A DNA stretch of 64,000 nt from Prostheceraeus crozeri (Eukaryota > Platyhelminthes > Polycladida > Euryleptidae), in the NCBI GenBank assembly GCA_907163375.1, contig CAJQUW010009224.1:186001-250000 (forward strand), in the 5' to 3' direction. Both the position numbers and the translations under genes were made by a program. Shown one piece after another: positions 14,101 to 29,100 of this stretch (position 1 is its first letter; each line of letters opens with the position of its first letter). The notes beneath the pieces were generated by a model. The model made no database searches. It was not told the DNA's origin and saw only the letters and a program-made list of their open reading frames with translations.

Positions 14101-17100
14101 AACGGATTTCTGTAAATTTTATAGCAACTGTTTCTCGGTGGAAAATTGGCATTGCGTACGAAACAGTTCCAACATTGACCGCATTCTTTCAACAGAACAT
14201 GACTTTGTTAACACCCAGTGATTCCGCCGTTGAAACCATAGTTTTTGAGTAACTTGACCTTTTTAGGATATACCTCGCATAGCAACTTTAAACACTTTTT
14301 GATTGACTGCGATTTCAGAACGCCGCTTTCTGAATGGATGTGGACTCGGAAGTCATTCCCTAAATGCTCTATCATGCAACTAACATTCAGTCAGCACTCA
14401 GTAGCAGGAATTTCAAACGATGTGATTTTCTTGGATCTATCGATATTTCAATCATGCTTCATTTATTCACCGATCGTGTGATCAACGATCATCCCTAGTT
14501 GTAGAAGCGATTGACAAAGCGCTCCGATCATCGATCAGCATAAATTTTTAAGGCGGAACATAGTTGATGCTATCGTTATCTTGGAAACCGATAAAAAGCA
14601 AACAATTGTCAGACTGAGTAGTTATATTTTATATTCTCTCCGACTGCATAAGAATATGTAGGCTAACAGTAAACTGTCGCTACTGAATAAGTTGTAGTTC
14701 TCGTGAGACCTGCATGGATTTATCAAACTGTGAAAATTTAAACATATTAATCAGTGGTTTGTATTACAAGAGTGGCAGGCTTGAGCTATTACTTGATAAT
14801 TACTTTTCTCAATGCTGAGCAATCCTGCAACAGTCACATGCAGTATTCATTGACATTTTGTTACCATCCTCTTCAACTGACTCCTCTAATGTTCGGACCT
14901 GAAGTTTCGTGGTATACATGTCCAAACCATATCAAGCGATGTGCTCGAATGACGGATTGTACCAATCTCAATGAAGATTCATAACATTGAGTTCCAGTTG
15001 TGAACAATTTTCCCTTGGTTTTCATATAGATTAGGTTTCTACATCTGTTGATAGCACAAACATTAAGCAAAGATTGCATTTGCAAAGTTTTGCCTCTGTT
15101 CATGATTTTGTTCATCTCAGAGAGTACTATTGTTGCGCTTCAATATTGTTAGACGAATGACATGTGTATGTTTACGAAGACATGCAGTGAATATCAGTGT
15201 TCAACCGCCTGAGAATTCCCAAACAAATTAGAATGTTGGTTTTAACAACAAGACAACTGACAAGAATGATTAAATCAGCTTTAAGATGCGTGAATGCAAG
15301 CAGAGGGGCTGAAATTAATACAACCACCTGCCTGTATGTGTAAATCACCGCCATAGGAGAATTGGGACACCCACTTCTGTGGCATTTGACCCTCCCTTTT
15401 CTTCTTGTAATTTAGATGCACTGAAATCTAATCTAGAAAGTGTCCTATTCATGCTGGACATTCCTTGTGCTATAAATCGTTATGTCTGAAGTCTTTGATA
15501 CTATTTACTGAGTTCGAAGTCTTCGCATCCTACATCTGGCTATCCAAGTCATTTGTAGGCAATATATCACATGCAGGACAAGGAAGTAGTGAAGTATTCA
15601 GAATAATCTTCCTATTTGGTAGCTGATTGATTCATAAGAAAAATTATTTGTATTTCCCAATGTCTCTGGGATAGTGGTCTCCGTGGCACAGTGGTTAAGT
15701 GCTTGGCCTGGCGATCTTTCGGTCCAGAGGTCGAGCCCCGAAAGTGTCATTGGAAGTCGTATTGTCGTCAACGCTCCAGGTTAAAGTCTGACTACGTCAG
15801 CACCGTCCAAGGCTATCCAAGACTTCTCCAAGGCTACAAAGTGATTGAAACAGTTAATGGATTGTAATCCGATCTTATATCCGACAATTTGCAAAGTCTA
15901 TGATTCTTTCGATAATTCATTAAGTTTGTTTTTCTCTCAACAGATTCCAATCCCCTTCCTTGTGATGTGCCTGGTGCAATTCATCATCATCATTGTTGAT
16001 CGTGCTCTGTTCCTGCAGAAACTTGTTATTGGTAAACTCATCTGGCAATTCATCATGATGATTGCTATTCATATCTGGATGTTCATAGCTTTGCCGTGCT
16101 ACACGAACATGTAAGTATTGATATTATGTGGGAACACAGTGGTCAGAAGTATCGATATGTCAACGCATGCACCGATTTTTGAAGGTTCATTGATCATGTT
16201 TTATGAATATTTTATTAAAAAGCATGCCAGCCTAACGCACCCACAGTGCGGATGCATATTAGTTGATTGATCAAATAAAAGCATCGTTTGCTAATAAGCG
16301 CATATTTTAATTAGAAAAAGGAAAGCAACTAAGCGGTAATCATTGAAAGAAAAGCAAATCTTGAATCAGCAGTTGCACGAATTATCCATTCAGTGCTCCA
16401 ACTTTGCGACAGAAACTCACTTTCTGAAAACGATAATAAATAATAAATAAATGCATCAAAATTTAGCTTATCACATTACAATTTAGGGAAATCTGAAAAA
16501 TATTTCAATCTCATTATTCTTCAATTTAGAATGTGTACTGTGAGGTGTATTGTAATATTCTACAGAAAAGCCTTTACAGCATATTTGAATCTATGGAGTA
16601 AGAAATTTCAGTTTTTATGTTCGGAAAATTAGGGCTAATTATTTCAATATAAACAGGATAAGATGCGAAAATTAGAATAGATTGCGCGCATGCGTGTGTA
16701 AGAAAATGAACGATAGACCTCCTCTTCCTTCTATATTTCGAATTTCTGCAGCGTTGTCTTAATGACTACAGACATTGCTGCTTCATGTTATTCATGTGTT
16801 GAGAAATCATTCGGTTGAGCATTCTATCAGAAGCTGCTCAATTGTCATCGATCATGAACTATAGGGTGTGACTAAACGTTATTGAAGCTTTCATGAGAGA
16901 AGATTAAATAGCATATCTACGGTCTAAAATCCGATACGTCGTTATAAAGTAGAGTTCTTGTAATTACCTGACAAAAATTTGAGTCTGTCCGATTGACTTC
17001 CTGTTTTGCGAAACACTTCCTGATGTTTTTAATGACTTCAAACTGCTTATAGAAATGAAGCTCTTTCCTGTTTGACCACTTTCCGCTAGGCAAAGATGCC

Positions 17101-20100
17101 ATGCGCGTCCGGTGAGTCCGCTGAAGCTTGCAGAACACTTAGTCGAGCAAAATCAGTGTTTCTTTGGTGTCATTGATGAGCTTGTAAGAAAATTACATTT
17201 AGATATTTTCATCAGATTTTGATAAATAATCAGCTTAATCACAAGTCCAGTAATTGTCATCGAGAATAGCAAAGTCGTAAATCAAATTGATATACTGAAA
17301 CAGTCTCAATAATTTTTGGTCACACCTTATACATCATCATCCTCTATATGTATGTGTTATCATCTCACATCACGTCTTGTGCCTTTACTTTCTTTATATA
17401 TTGTAGGTAATCGCCTATGTCTAGCATGTACATTTTCTCATGCATTGTCGGAAGATAATAAAGCTCTTTAAATTTTGTTGGGAATGATTATCTTTTATAT
17501 ATCGCTCCTTTGTGAATGACCTATCGAACAAAATTATCGCTCTTATCGAATTCGAGTTATCCGTGTTCTACTGTACTTCGTGTCCTAATGTGAGTAGCCT
17601 AGCAGTTGATGACGATTGATAAGAATTGCATAAATCTAAAGAATTATAGAATAAAAGAATAGACACTGAAAAGCAAATGCAGCTCCCGGAAAATTAATTC
17701 TAACAATATTGGTTTAATATTTTGTTTAACTCAAATTACATGTAAATCAATGTCACATTTATCAAAAAGATCAATTGCATACAATAAAATAACTGATAAC
17801 TGGAAGTCGTGTGAAATATGATAGTGTGGTGTGCGCGTAAATTCTTAGTGATGTGTGTTTTTTATGTTTTGATAGTGCTGCAAAATTAATACATAATTTT
17901 GATAGTTGATAAAATACATAATGATACAAAGTGACTCGTAATGTTAAGAAGCATTTACTAGTAGCATCAAATTTTAAATAACGATCTTAGAAGAATTTTT
18001 ATGTCGATATTATACAGAAATTTTGTTTTCACTACAGAAGTCTGGTAAAAAAATTGTGCATCATCGGATAGCACATCGGTTTTAGATTTTTCATAGTACG
18101 AACTACATACCTTACATGAAAACATACACGTATCTTCATGTACTTTAAGGAGTACATATCTTTCATTTAATATTTTCAAGATAGGGGTTATGCTTTAGCT
18201 CGATCAAAAGCAGTAGGCTATAGATTATAACAACATGTGTATTTACAATGTACATATGGGCAATGTAGTGAATGGTTTCACAGAATTCACACTTCTAATA
18301 TTGATGCGTACGTGTATATTTGTGAAGGATCTCCGTAGCTTATCAGAATTAAATCACGTTTGATAAACATTTTATGTCCTGGTTTTAAATTTTTCAGGGC
18401 TTTCAAGGAGAACGTTCCTGCGGTCATATTCTATCTCCTCAAGTGTGTCTACTTCGGTTTATCCGCTTACCAGATCCGCTCTGGGTATCCTGTCCGTGTG
18501 TTGGGAAACTTTCTCACCAAGTCCTACAATTATGTCAATCTCTTCCTTTACAAGGGGTGAGTAACGAGATGGAATTTGATTTCAGCCTCTCTGAAGGATG
18601 TTTAGAATATTTGAAGAGATTTGTTCTTATATAGATGATTTTGAAGATTTCCATGTCTGTTCTCTTCCTCTTCTAGTTTTGTCGTGGTGCCCTTCCTAAT
18701 GGACTTGCGCTGTGTCATGGATTGGGTGTGGACTGAAACAACGTTGGGTTTATATCATTGGGATCAGATGGAACATATCTACAGTCTCATCTATGCTGTC
18801 AAGTGTTGGCATTACTCGGAGGACATCATGCCTACTCCTCGTGGGAACCGGAGAGGGAAATGTGCTAAGTATGGTCTCGGTGGACTTGTAGTGGCTCTTA
18901 TTGTCTTGGCTATTTGGCTACCTATGCTGGTTTTCTCCATACTTGGAGCAACGGCCGAACCAAACATCCCATATCAGTGTGAAGTCACTTTATCCATCGG
19001 AGGATTCACAGTAAGCGTCTATTGTCAATTATTGAGTAAATGTAAGTGATAAACGAACGTACCTGACAAACTTATCGCCGTGTATTCACCCCAGAAATGT
19101 GTGCAGAAAATATTCGTGTTATTAGGAAAAGTCTAATTTCTATAAAAACGCAAGTTAGAAGTTTCGACACTTATTTCCTTCTTGTATCAACCGTTGTCAT
19201 TCCACTATTATGTATATGCCCGTCAAATGCAAGTGACAAGTAATGTAGGCCACTTTAAAGAGCTCTTTAGGGGCGGAGACATTAAAGTGAGAGTCCATAG
19301 CATTTTGTTATTGTGACTGATTAAGTTATGCATCGACAACCAGTATCCAAGCGAACATCGCATTCAGATGATCATAAAATGAGTATTAATTAATTACAAA
19401 AATTGCAAAATTACAAAAATTTTAAAAAAAGTGTCCAATACATCTATCTAACACTGTTAGTAATACATAGATTGTAATTTAAAATCCCTGAAGTGGACGT
19501 TGTGTTGATGTTAGCTTTATTTTCCTTAACGAAATTCCTTCATGGTTAATTTTAAAAGTCACGTAATTAAGACTTACTGCACTATACTTAGATTGAGCTT
19601 TTATAAAATCTTCTGTCGACACCGCGTATTTAGATACGGATAGTGCAGTGACAGACATTAGGGAATAGTTCGTGCGAAATATGTAAACTATGAAAATTTT
19701 ATTGTAGTAAGAAGTAGTTTAATTTTAGCAGTGATTTTATAGTAAGAAATATACATGAAGAATCGGACTACAAAGATGCCGGGCGAACATCAAAGTTTTA
19801 CAAGGGCTCTATGGACGTCTTTGCTCATGTTGCATTGCGTATCTGGTGTTTGCTGTGTGCTAACTTCTGAAGAAAATGTTTCACTTGGGTACGAATTCAG
19901 CAAGTTTGCTATAATTTTCCATTGGTCCTGCGAGTGGCATGTGTACTCATTCTAATTTATCACTTACCATTTACCACGAATTGCAGGTAATTACAGATAT
20001 TCTTTTCCGATGCATCTAAGATAATGTTTTTGGATAAGTACAGGACATTTTCATTCGAAGGGTATGTTAAAAAGATGCTACAATTGATTCAATAAAGATA

Positions 20101-23100
20101 TTTCATCAGTGCATGATGCCAGCCTCCTTAAAAGTCACGTCTGATTTAGCTATCAAAGGAATTTACATGAATATTCTCTGAATATTATAAGACTTAAATA
20201 TTAGAGCATGGCGGTGTTTCCCGCTTGACTTTAGTTGCCAATGACCATTTAATAATTAAAAAATCATGTTATCTGATATTTACTTTCTATGAAAGTATAT
20301 GATAAAAATTAATAGACCAAAATAGCATGGTGAAATCATTTCCTCTTCTCTTGCTCCCAGTCGTGGAGAAAATAGAAACAACTCCCACGTTTCCGGATAG
20401 TCCTTAATATTCCGTTATTCTTTCGTTATTGGAAGCATCGCCATCAGAACTTTTCATTTGATAGTATCCACGTCATTTATTTACTCCTGCCAATTTTCAT
20501 CAGTTTATAATGTTTGAACTTCTTTGGTTGAACATTTCATCGGCATTCCGATTTTACATCACATCAATTTCGAACATTGCTTACTTTTGTTCTTCAAGTG
20601 TCAATGTAATCATTTTACATGTATGATGAAGATTTGTCTTGAACCGCGAACTTATGCTTGTGTTGCCCTCTGTTGCGGTTTACTATAATAATTTAACTGC
20701 TCTGCATCTTGTTGCGTTAATGTGCCTGTATGACAGACTTAAAAATCGTAATATTATCAATCATCTTTGTACAATCTAATATCATTTATATAGTATTACG
20801 TATCAGATTCATTTAATTTCTTATAATCCTCAAAGGAATTTGGTTACAAATTGCGATCAGCTATTAGGAAGTCAATAAGAATACAAACCGCACATTTTTC
20901 ACAAAAGATAGGAATAGACAGACACTTAGACAAAATGTCTCCATCGCTAGGATTTTGAAATAGCCATTACATCTCAGGTGTTTTACATCACTTGCCGTTT
21001 ACCACGAATTGGGTTTTACCTTAACGAGATTGTTTTTCCGAGGCATATAAGATAAGAAATTCTTTCCGATCTGAGATCGACTGAAAAATTCTTGAGATTT
21101 TGTTTCACAGAGAAACTAAGTCTGACATTAACGTAAACCTGTTATAAGTTGAAGTCGTCAGTAGAAGTTGTGAAATTTGATTTTAGGTATCAAAAATGAA
21201 ACATGGCAAAAACATCACCGTCCCGAATATTACGGGACATTTTCATCATTGCAGGGCAGAGGTTGAATAAAAAGGATGTTGAAACTTCACATGCGATTAG
21301 CCTACCAGCATTTAATATACGTTTGCAGCAGCTGTGCTTTGACTGTATGATTTGTTTAACGACTTGCAGATTCAAAGTGCCGAATGTTCCTACCGTTACT
21401 CTCGTGGACAGGCTGAAGCGAGGTTTTGTATGTCGTAATAATAGAAATCTGACACTCCACACGTATGATTATAAAGTCCTAGATCGGACATGTTCATTGA
21501 AAATATTGCCACGTCGTGATCAGGCGTTGTCAACGGCAACGAAACGTTGGCGGCTTCTAGTGGCTGACTGTGCCGGTACCTTGTCAGTATGATTTTCAAA
21601 GATTCATGGTTGTTGCAATTTCCCTGTAAGTATAGAAGCATTCTAATAAAACAACTGAATCTGCAACTATGGTAGGCTTCAGTTATTTGATTTCGCAATA
21701 CTGAATTACATTTGTGAACAGCTGAAATTGCCATCAACAAACAACTGGTGTCAATTCAAGTCCCACTAATTCCCACCATTAGTCCCATCAATTCACAAGG
21801 CCACTAGGCTATTTTATTGTAAATATTGCTTCAGAAGAATTCATTCTGTTCGTTTTCACCTCTTCAGCCCATCTACACCGTCACAGCCCAGACTGGACGC
21901 TTACAGCACATGACAAAGGAGAAATATTTAGGATTAAAAGAATCATACAAAGATGAGAAGGCGCGCTCAGTGCTAAATCGGTTCGACGTTCGAGATGTTG
22001 CTATTGTTCGAATGGACGAGAACTCATCCGTCATTTGGAGTATTACTCCGCCTGGTCAGTCTTCAATCATCGCTCAGCTTGGTTCCAGCATTTCAATGTC
22101 GTTCTCTATGTCGTGCAAACGGAAAGTTACTTCCGTCTCAGCGTCCGTCAACGGCCTGTTCACTCATTTGCTGAATGAAACGGAGAAGGAGCAACTCAAT
22201 AAGACTCTCTCCAGTAATGACGTCTCCATGGCAAGGGTATATTCCATTTTCCCTCGTTACGTTATCCTCAATAAGGACAGCATAGTCAACGACAGGTCCT
22301 TGAGTCCGCAGTCGGTAAGTGCGAATGTTTTCAATTTAGACAGATGACGACAATAAAGATCTCATGTGTCTCGAACCTGATCTATTCGTAACCTATGGAT
22401 TCACTCAGATCCTACCTAGCCTAGAATAGAGGGTTGTGGTCATCAAAATCATAGAGTAAGTATATTGGGAAGAGTAGGAACTCAGTATTCATTGAATTCC
22501 CAATGTGTATGCAGTTTCGATTTTATTAAATGAACTCGAGTTGAGACCCAGTACCCAAATGTGAGACAAGCAGATGTTTACACTTTTAAAGAAATTTTCA
22601 GGAATTTGACAGAGATTGCTTGATCATGCTAGTAGTCTTATCCTCATTACACGGCTGTGGATCATTCAACATCGTTTTTCAACTAAACTGATGTGTAATG
22701 ACAAAGCATTAATTATGATTTTGGGTCATCTATTTTTATAGTTTTATTTCTCTAAGTCACAAGATAATTCCCTTACTCATTAATCCAAATGAGCAGGTAT
22801 AATCTAGGAGCAGAGAAGGCAGTGGGGTCCAGAATTTCGGCAGCATGGTTGAAATGGAAGGATCTTAGCAGCCTGCTAATGAAGACATCCCAATAATGTG
22901 TAGAGCGAAAGTGTACGAAACGTGTGTGCGATCAGTACTATTATACGGAGCGGAAACCTGGCCGTTGACTCAGCAACAAAGAAGCCGACTTGAAGTGTGT
23001 GACCAGAGGATGCTGCGCTACATGATGAAGATCAAATGGAGAGACCGGGTCACTAATGACGATGTAATGGGAATGTGCGGGCTGACACACCTGAGGAACC

Positions 23101-26100
23101 GAATTCAACAGAGGAGGCTCCGATGGTTTGGCCATGTCAGGAGAGCGGAAGAGAAGGTCATCGGGAGAGTGGAATCCATGAAGGTGGAGGGAAAGCGACC
23201 AGTTGTAAGACCAAAGAAATCATGGCGAAACTGCGTCCAAGAAGACCTGGATGCCCTCAACATCAGCGAGCACCTTGCCCAAGATCGGGACCAGTGGAAG
23301 CGAGCCATCAAACTCCGTCCAACCTCAAGCAATGGGACAAGAAGGACGTAAAACGAGAAGTGAAGTGAAGTGGATTAATCCAAATGATGAAAATCTGGAA
23401 AGTATTTCAGTCACAATTCTAACTCCGCATTCGATTTTGAAAACTGACTGAGTTCTGACTGATACATGGATCACTTCCTGAAAACGCACAATGGAGCTCC
23501 TCCGAAGTTTCAAGAAAGTTAGCTGAAGATATCGTAGGAGCAGATTTTTAGGGTAGAGAATTTCGAGTCAATTGACAGCAATTTTATCGGAATACCTCGA
23601 GAAGCAGATTCCTACTTCCATGGAAAGATATTTTCATCACGTCCTCCAACTATATTTGAGGTATCAAAACACATATGAGTGGACAATGTATTTTGAGATA
23701 ATATTTATGTAGCATCGATGATCGAGTTTTGAACGATGTTATTTTTTCTGTGAAAAAAAGTAGCTGCTAGCAAGAGGAATGTATCATCAACAGATGTTGA
23801 TGTCCATATTTTTGCAGAGATCAGCATGCTTTTTATAATTTCTCTAGGAATTCATTTTCCTAGCTTTTATTTGATTTTCAACGATGTTGTTTCCGCAGAA
23901 GGAGGAATTCGCCAGCACATCTCAGCGGTTGGCAATTCATCATCAACATAAAAAAGCCTATCTGACACAAAATCAAGAAATAATATGCTGGATAGAGATT
24001 GCCAGTATTATCAGCATAATGATTGGTCTCTTATTTCTGATGTATTATATTTATTTTGATTATTCGGTGAGCTGAGAATTCATGACGCAAGTGCAGTGTA
24101 TCCATCAGATATCTTACGTAATTGATTCCCACAAGCAACACAATGAGACGATGAAGATGTTTTGTCTCCATTGATGTACACTTAACATTGCTGTAACAGT
24201 ATTGATAAGAACTTTTTGAAAAGTTCGGTGCATTCTGTAGGTGAAGGTCATGTTGAATTGATGATATGTTGGCATTAATGTGAAAAAGAACACATCAGTA
24301 CATGAACATCAGTACTCATAAAATCAGACATTCCCAGCGAAGCAGACACGAACATAATCGCGAATATTTAACCAAAAGAATGTGTAAGTTAAGTTTGATT
24401 TGTTAGCCGCAAGAAGAAAATTTACATCAGTGATCTAGATTGGCATCTGCATCCAGAGGGGAAAAAATAAAATTAAATGGGCGAACTCTCGTGTCGAAGT
24501 CGCTTCTAAACTTGGGAGTGTGTAGTTTGAATCAGTCCTAGCTACCAACGCCAGGTCGCACATAAGAATGGTAATGAAGAATCCCCCCTCTTGTGTCGAT
24601 CGTATCCTGTAGACAAAAGTACCGAAAGATGGAGATGAGGTGATAGCTGAAAATAGTGTACATCTGTTCATAATTAGAAAATTGTGAATTATCTTATAAA
24701 ATGCATCCGAGTCTTTCCACAAGAGTTTCTATTGATTAGCATGTCGATTTTGTGGTTTCTGGACTTGGAGCTGTCCAATCAGCGCCGTGTGTACTTTAGA
24801 CAAATTGACAAGCTTGGATATTGATCGATTGTTATTGACTACGAAAGATAGTCACCCGCCTTTCGGGAGAAAAGTTGATGGCAGCTGACGGGCGTTTGCT
24901 TGATTTCATTCTGGATGTCAATTGAAATCATCTCCTCCAAGAAAAGGTTTGCCGCTAAGATAATCTACACTTTATTGCTATTTTAAAAAGCTAAAATTTC
25001 GGAAGAACTCATAACTCGCATTCTACCTCGACATATTTTCATTTTATTGCATTTTTCATTACGTAGTGAACTGAATGAGCGTGATAAAGTCAATCATTTT
25101 AGTGAAATGACCCGGGTCTACTTTTTGTCGAAAAGCACCGGCAGCCGCGCTGTATACATAGCGTCTATTTCCCAAGTGTGAGATAGTACTCCCGTCGGAG
25201 TTCAGTGTTCTATGTAGGGGGCGCAGGAAAGCCTGTGTCTACATGTATTTCTGTCCGATTTCTTTTACCGACACTGAGAGCATAAAATGTTAAATAAGCA
25301 GTCAGCACATTATGTTGGCACAAACTGATTGCTTTTCTAGTCTTGCCAACTCAGTTGAAAGACATTTCGATAGTTTCTGAGATTATCTAGTATTATTGGA
25401 GTAAAATGATGACATTGCCGAACACGGGACTTCTGACGCCAGACTTATAAGATTAAAACAGCAAATCTGCTTTTAGAGGAAAACTCGCGCCACATGTGAC
25501 TTGTACTATGCACGATGATTCATGGATGATCACACACGGGAAGCATTGTTCTCATCAAAGTATGTAGTGCAACTTGATCAGCCCGGTCCCATATCCTAAC
25601 AATTTAATAAGCAGATATGTGAACTTTTGACAAGAAGTAACTGAATTCATAAATTCACTGAACTATAGACCTGTTCGTGTTGATATGGAAGTGAAACTTC
25701 ACTTGCTTGAACAGTTCATTTCAATTAGACGTTCTTATCATCCGATTGTTCTATCTATAACTATATCATCCGACTATCTCCCTCTGAAAAATTACCTCGT
25801 GAAATCCGAGAGAGCTGGGATCCAATGCAGAGAGAAGACACCAGTTATGAAGTGTTACATCGCTTCACTTTTCAAACCCGGTCATCCAATTTTGAATCCA
25901 GGGCAAAATATCAACTTATTTAAGTGAAGAAATTTTGGATTGTCGACATTAAATTCAAAAATTAACTCAATATCTCTTCTTTCTTTGGCATCGAAAGTCT
26001 TCCTATAAATCTATGTATATGTATTAGACGATTTTCAATGGGACAGATGGAAAAATTTCGAATGAGTTTGAAATGACTGTTTTTTAGCTGTCATTGTCCA

Positions 26101-29100
26101 TTGCATACTTCGCTTATGTGATCATTGGAGCTCGACAAAATAGTTTATTTTTCAAGCAGGAAAAGTTTTTTGTCTAGTTTGTAAAACTTGTAAAATAGTT
26201 TTTTTAGGTTTTTTCTTTAAGTAATTATACGATTGATCGGTAAACATTTTGAAACTATATTTACTTATAATAGTTGTTGTTGTAAAACTACCACGAACAA
26301 AAAAAGTATCAACAAGAAGGCAGTTAGCAATCATTGTAATGACAATTTGTTGTCATAATGCGGTGAATATTATCCTCTGTGAGACTTTGTCTCCAGTCGG
26401 ATAGCATCATTTTGTAGTTACTGAAGGACCTCTCTACATCCGCTAACACAACCGGACAGAAGGGAAAAATTGAGATGCCATTAGGACAGAAACGTCAGTA
26501 CAGCCTTCACGTAGAATATTTGCCATGTCGGATATAATTTTGAAGGCTGGATTCTCCGTCAACATGGCGTCAACTTCGGTTGCAGCTTCTCTCCAGTGGC
26601 ACCCGAAATATTGTTCAGTCGTTTCCTCGCATTCCATTAATTGACATGCATTGACCAAACCCAAGCCTTCAGTCTCCAGTTGTTTGATGAAAACAGGTAG
26701 AATAGAGAGATTACCGTGGATGTTTGCTAGGTCCCCTTTCAGCGAAGGCTTGTTCACTGTAGTTTGGACTCGCGCGACAGATGCAGAAATCCATTTAACT
26801 GCCAGTCCGAATATTGCACTCCATAGTTACATATGAAAGCATCAAATCCTCTGCTATTTGATTGAATTTGATCAAAGTCATGAGCAGAAATTGATATTAG
26901 GCTCTTATTCCGAAGAATAGTTGTTTTATTTCTAAAGTACCGATAGTCAAAATAGTTGGAAAACTATTATGTCGAGCTTTAATGATCTTGCTGGGATATC
27001 CTTTTACAAAATGCCAGTAATAGGTGCATGTCGCCCAGAAAGAAGAAATATTGAGCGCAAATAGCGAAGATATTCTTTCAAAAACTTTTGAAGTGAAAGC
27101 AAAATGTTTCATTTCTTCTTTCTCTCTTGTCACAGAACTGGATAAGCCTTTTGATACATCGATATAATTCTCCGAAAGCGCAGTGGTGGGGTATCCAGGA
27201 GGAAGCTCTCGATCCGAGAAGCAAGTTCTTCGACATCAGCAGTACGAAACAGCCGTATATTGTGACATTGAATGAGCGTGCTTATCAAATGAACTTAATC
27301 TCCAGTTTCTTCGCTGGATACGGGTGAGTTATCCTTTATTATTCTCTCAAGACAGGTGATATTAACAAGTACAAGTAACATTTTGTCGTTAAATTAACCT
27401 GATGATGAACCTACCAATTGCTGTCAACTTTTGAATGTATCAAGAGCATGATTCATGTGAATGACCAATCTTCGAAAGTCATTTTCCTCATTAGGGAAAG
27501 TTGAAGATAGAACTCAATAAACTTTTGGCCGGAAGTTGTGAGTATTTGAAGTTATAGAAAACATGACAGCTCGATGAGCCATCGACATTCAGGTTATCGG
27601 CTGATGTAACCGTGTGACTTTCCAATTATATGACGACCTGCGTGTTTGAGGCATTAAGAGCACATGAAGCTAGATCATTAATAATAAAAAAAGCTTATTT
27701 CTATTTTGTTATTGCTTGAGAGCAGTGGCAGGCGTAGTTCATTGATTCCGCTCGATTAATCGTGAGACGGAATCAATCGCGCGATTCCTGAATGACCACG
27801 AATCGCGCGATTTTTTGCAAAGTGACTTCTCAATGAAGTTTGCTTTATGAGGAAGAAACAAGGCTTTCTTCCTATTTACTCTTTCAACCTTTCAGATAAT
27901 GGCACTGACTAGAAGTTTGACACGTAGGTACACCTGTGGGCGCTAGTGCCTCAAATCATGCATGGCTAGAGTTGCTGTGTGACGTGATTTTCATTGCCAC
28001 ACCACAGTAGGGCTCTATTGGAGTCCTTTAGAATTCCCATACACTGCAGGAATGCACTACCTTATGCAATAGCATTAAACATGCTTGTATAGTACACGGT
28101 TACTACGAAGCATGCATATTGTCAACAAAAAAATCCGTGTGGAACTATAATTTGTTATCTCCGCATTGAAGGCATATGAATTCATTGCATATAATTTTGC
28201 TTATTATACAAGTTTCATGGAAGAAACGGTAAATGGCTACATGTATGCTTCTTGTCAAAGTGCGATTGATAAAAACCAAAAAGACTAAAGGAATCAAAGT
28301 TTGGAAATAGAAATATTAGCAGATACGTCCTAGTCTAGTAGCGAATGAAATTTGCCGATAGCTTGAGTGTCTTCGTGTGTTGCTGATTATGCTCCTTACG
28401 TTGCCTTTAGTTGAGTCAAAACGATGTTGTTCGCCATTGTCGTTTTCATTTTAACTATTTCGTCAGTGGCCTTACAACCAAAGTGGTAATTTTCGTGGAA
28501 GACAATTCATGCATTGTATGTGTTACTTCAGTGTGACCTTCTATTGTGTTCTCATATCAATCAATCAATCAATCAATCCTTTTACGTCCGTTTTCCAGAC
28601 TCGCTGGGTTGGACGGGGTTTCTTCTGATGGCTCTTCTCCACAACTCACGATCTAAAGCGTCTTCCTCCTTCAAACGAAATTTCCGCATGTCTTCTCGGA
28701 CTGTGTGTCTCCACGTTTTCTTCGGCCTGCCTGATGGTCTCTTTCCTTCCACCTCCATCTCGTCCACCCTTCTCAGCCAACTGCTCTCTTCCCTCCTCCT
28801 CACATGGCCAAACCAGCGCAGCCTCTGCCTGCTGATGACTGCCAAGATGTTCTCAATCCCCATTGCTTTTCTTAGTTCATCATTTGATCTCCTGTCTGCC
28901 AGCTTCACCCTGCACATCCATCTCACCATCCTCATCTCTGCTCTCTCCAACAACTGCTCGTGGTCTGACCGCATTGCCCACGTCTCACACCCGTAGGTCA
29001 TGCATTGCCTCACACACGCAGCATACACCTTTCCTTTTGTCATAAGCGAAGGGCCCTTTGATGTTAGGAAGGCAGACATCTCCTTGAACTTCTTCCATCC

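Noticed and set aside
21203-21740. Overlapping frames of 129, 90 and 114 codons on both strands in a Piezo intron.
   Set aside because: No domain, no splice context in a compatible phase and no repeat structure; mutual overlap on both strands suggests chance.
28514-29045. Plus-strand frames of 160 and 60 codons.
   Set aside because: They are antisense shadows of the LINE frame, which carries clear reverse-transcriptase-tail motifs on the minus strand.
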